Shown here piece after piece: positions 62,276 through 64,000 of a stretch of DNA of 64,000 bases; positions within the stretch are counted from its first letter, which is position 1, and every line of letters begins with the position of its first letter. The stretch lies in assembly GCA_963575745.1 (NCBI GenBank), contig CAUYUJ010014618.1:239517-303516 (forward strand). Reading direction: 5' to 3'. The notes below the pieces were generated by a model. It saw only the letters and a program-made list of their open reading frames with translations, had not been told where the DNA came from and made no database searches. Made by a program: the position numbers and the translations under genes. Source of the stretch: Prorocentrum cordatum. Taxonomy: Eukaryota > Sar > Dinophyceae > Prorocentrales > Prorocentraceae.

Positions 62276-62753
62276 CAGTTGCATGTCCTCCTCATCCGCG
62301 TCCTCGTCCACTTTGGAATGCCCGCAGACCAGACATGGCAGCAAGGATGCAGTGCCGCAGCAAGTCTGGTTTGCCATCCCCAGAACGCTCAGCCCCTCGA
62401 GTCGGACACCGCCGTGCACTCCCCCCACCGGCCTCCCACGCCCCACGCCAACCAGTCGCCGCTCGCCTTTCCGGCCTTCGTTCCGTGCGTTGGTGTTGTT
62501 TTCAGGAATCTAGGGCTTCCATTGTGCTAACCCACGGCGCAGTACAGTCGGCCTGGATCAATAGGTCGACCCTGCCAGCTCAAGGGTATCCTTGTGTCCT
62601 GTGCCTCGCGACGCGTGCCTTGTTACACTCCTATGGCGATGTGGCCTTCGGAAGGGTCTTGTGTCCTCTCGCGTGCCCTGTCCAATCAAGGCCGACCGTA
62701 AACCCCACGCGTCCCACCCCCTCCCCGCCGCCCTGCTTCCGCCTCCCTTCGCC
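62276..62753. other. Stretch without a supported gene
   Basis: No repeat family or gene is recognised. Confidence 0.35.
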
Positions 62754-62880
62754 TGGCATCGCTCGAGCGCGTGCAGCTTCTCTCGGCGAGAACCATCGAG
62801 GAGCCCCCCCTGGATCATGTGGCAGAACGGCATGCACGAGGCCGGAACACACATGGGGAATGGACGTCCGAGCGACTCGT
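62754..62880 (+). repeat. Family F element, copy F3
   Basis: TGGCATCGCTCGAGCGCGTG to GACGTCCGAGCGACTCG, inner ACCATCGAGGAGCC. Confidence 0.65.
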
Positions 62881-62895
62881 ATAGGGAAAAGCGCC

Positions 62896-63052
62896 GTAAA
62901 CATCGCTCCGCGAGGAACTCTTGGATCCGCGCTGGGCCCCCCCAGCGGCGCCTCTGCGGCCGCCCCTGGCGCGCTCTGCGCGCCAGAGGAGGGAATCCAG
63001 CGCAGATCCAAGAAATACGTGCGGAGCGCCAGAAGGTTATGTCTCTGGCGAG
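62896..63052 (+). repeat. Family B introner-like element, copy B6
   Basis: Starts GTAAACATCGCTCCGCGAGG, has AACTCTTGGATCCGCGCTGG on the left arm and CCAGCGCAGATCCAAGAAAT on the right arm, then GCGGAGCGCCAGAAGGTTAT. It begins with GTAA and has AG at 63051-63052, so GT-AG ends are available. Flanking exons are not recognised. Confidence 0.65.
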
Positions 63053-63087
63053 TTTCCTTCTGCCAACCGCTACGTCTGGGGCGATGT

Positions 63088-63182
63088 TCTGGCTTCGTGC
63101 GTGCCGCTTTGCTGCATGACCCAGGGGGTGCTCCTCGATGGTCCTCGCCGAGAGAGGCTGCACGCGTCCGAGCGATGGCAAG
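63088..63182 (-). repeat. Family F element, inverted copy F4 (truncated)
   Basis: The reverse complement starts TGCCATCGCTCGGACGCGTG and matches F3 through ACCATCGAGGAGC and on to the CCTGGGTCATG block, then stops. Confidence 0.6.
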
Positions 63183-63274
63183 TGCCCCCCCGCGGCCCTT
63201 CCCCCGCCTCAGGAGCGCGAGAGGGTCCTGCAGCAGGCCCGGCGGGAGGCCGCCCGCTCCCCGGACCGCGCCCC

Positions 63275-63515
63275 CGCGACGAGGACGACGAGAACAACGA
63301 GGATGACGAGAGGGACAAGCAGGACGAGCAGGACGACGAGGACGACGAGAGCGACGAGGAGGACGAGGACGACGAAGAGGACGAGGACGACGAGGGCGAC
63401 GAGGACGACGAGGACGACGAGGACGACGAGGAGGACGAGGACGACGAGGAGGACGAGGAGGTCGAGGACGACGATGACGACGAGGACGACGAGGAGGACG
63501 AGGAGGACAGAAGAC
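63275..63515. repeat. (GACGAG)n microsatellite
   Basis: GAC/GAG triplets over about 240 bp; acidic Asp/Glu run in one frame. Confidence 0.95.
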
Positions 63516-63660
63516 AGCGAGGAGGACGAGGAGGGCGAGGAGGACGGGGGAGACCCCTCCACCCAGACGGCAGCTGTCGCGTCGTGCCGTCGCGGCTGCG
63601 CCCCCGCCGCGGGAGCTCCAGATAGAGCGCCGCCAGTCGAAGCAGCAGAACAGCGGGCTC

Positions 63661-63837
63661 ACGTTGGAGACCCATGCCAAGAAGCATTTTGCTCGCCTCC
63701 AGGGCGACCTGGATGTTCTGGGGGTTCGATGGTTCTGCCATGGGAGGCGTGACGCTCCCACGCCAGAAGTCAATGGACTTTCCAGGGTCTCAGGGCTGGA
63801 TTTCTTTGGCAGGTTTCTTGTGGACTGGCCTCCACTG
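63661..63837 (+). repeat. Family A element, copy A6
   Basis: TTGGAGACCCATGCCAAGAA to GGACTGGCCTCCACTG; the right terminus is the clearest of the family. Confidence 0.7.
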
Positions 63838-64000
63838 TAAACATAGGCTTGTGGCGCTTCGCGCGGATTTCTTGGATCCGCGCTGGGCCCCCCCCAGCGG
63901 CGCCTCATGCGCCGCGCGGAGCCAGGGAGGGGGATCCAGCGCAGATCCAAGAAATACGCGCGTTGCGCTAAAAGATTACACACACATATAAACATTTATA
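63837..64000 (+). repeat. Family B introner-like element, copy B7
   Basis: GTAAACATAGGCTTGTGGCG, left arm GCGCGGATTTCTTGGATCCG, right arm CAGCGCAGATCCAAGAAATA-CGCGCG. It begins exactly where A6 ends. The 3' end may lie beyond the window. Confidence 0.65.

Noticed and set aside
62631-63995. 454-codon minus-strand open frame
   Set aside because: Covers a GACGAG microsatellite and elements A6, B6, B7 and F3; the Pro/Arg repeats are low-complexity by-products.

Overview
The window looks like nuclear DNA of a dinoflagellate. The strongest sign is an exact match at 60075-60096 to the 22-nt dinoflagellate spliced leader, placed 63 nt upstream of an intronless open frame. Supporting signs are GC-rich, gene-poor sequence, abundant microsatellites, many short inverted-repeat elements, and intron-like hairpin insertions resembling introner elements. 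The species cannot be fixed from the sequence; a Prorocentrum- or Suessiales-like genome is a guess.

Layout. 1-3.5 kb: GC-rich non-coding DNA with two small repeats and a (GT)n/(GGGT)n tract. 3.5-9 kb: a decayed LINE-type retrotransposon on the minus strand (zinc finger, coiled region, EEP endonuclease, reverse transcriptase, RNase H), broken by frameshifts, several at homopolymers. 9-27.6 kb: no convincing gene, but a dense and partly nested set of 100-260 bp repeat families, named A to N here. 27.9-29.4 kb: two exons of a bestrophin-like anion channel, with a hairpin element in each flanking or internal intron. 29.4-37.2 kb: repeats, a GC-rich minisatellite and a LINE-like relic on the plus strand ending in a YVDD reverse-transcriptase fragment. 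37.27-47.18 kb: a nearly intact Ty1/copia LTR retrotransposon (188-bp LTRs differing at 4 positions, CCTGC target duplication, gag-protease frame, and pol frames split by one TGA). 47.2-58 kb: repeats and low-complexity DNA with one weak candidate exon pair. 58.2-59.8 kb: a 1.2-kb (CAGCCT)n array and five copies of a 73-bp tandem repeat. 60.07-61.4 kb: the spliced-leader-tagged gene of unknown function. 61.4-64 kb: hairpins, inverted repeat elements and two more introner-like copies.

Host content is therefore small: one channel gene (partial) and one probable retroposed gene. Nearly everything else is mobile or repetitive DNA. The most informative signals are the relic spliced leader, which points to reinsertion of a mature mRNA, and the hairpin family that behaves as portable introns. 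All calls come from reading the sequence; no database search was run.
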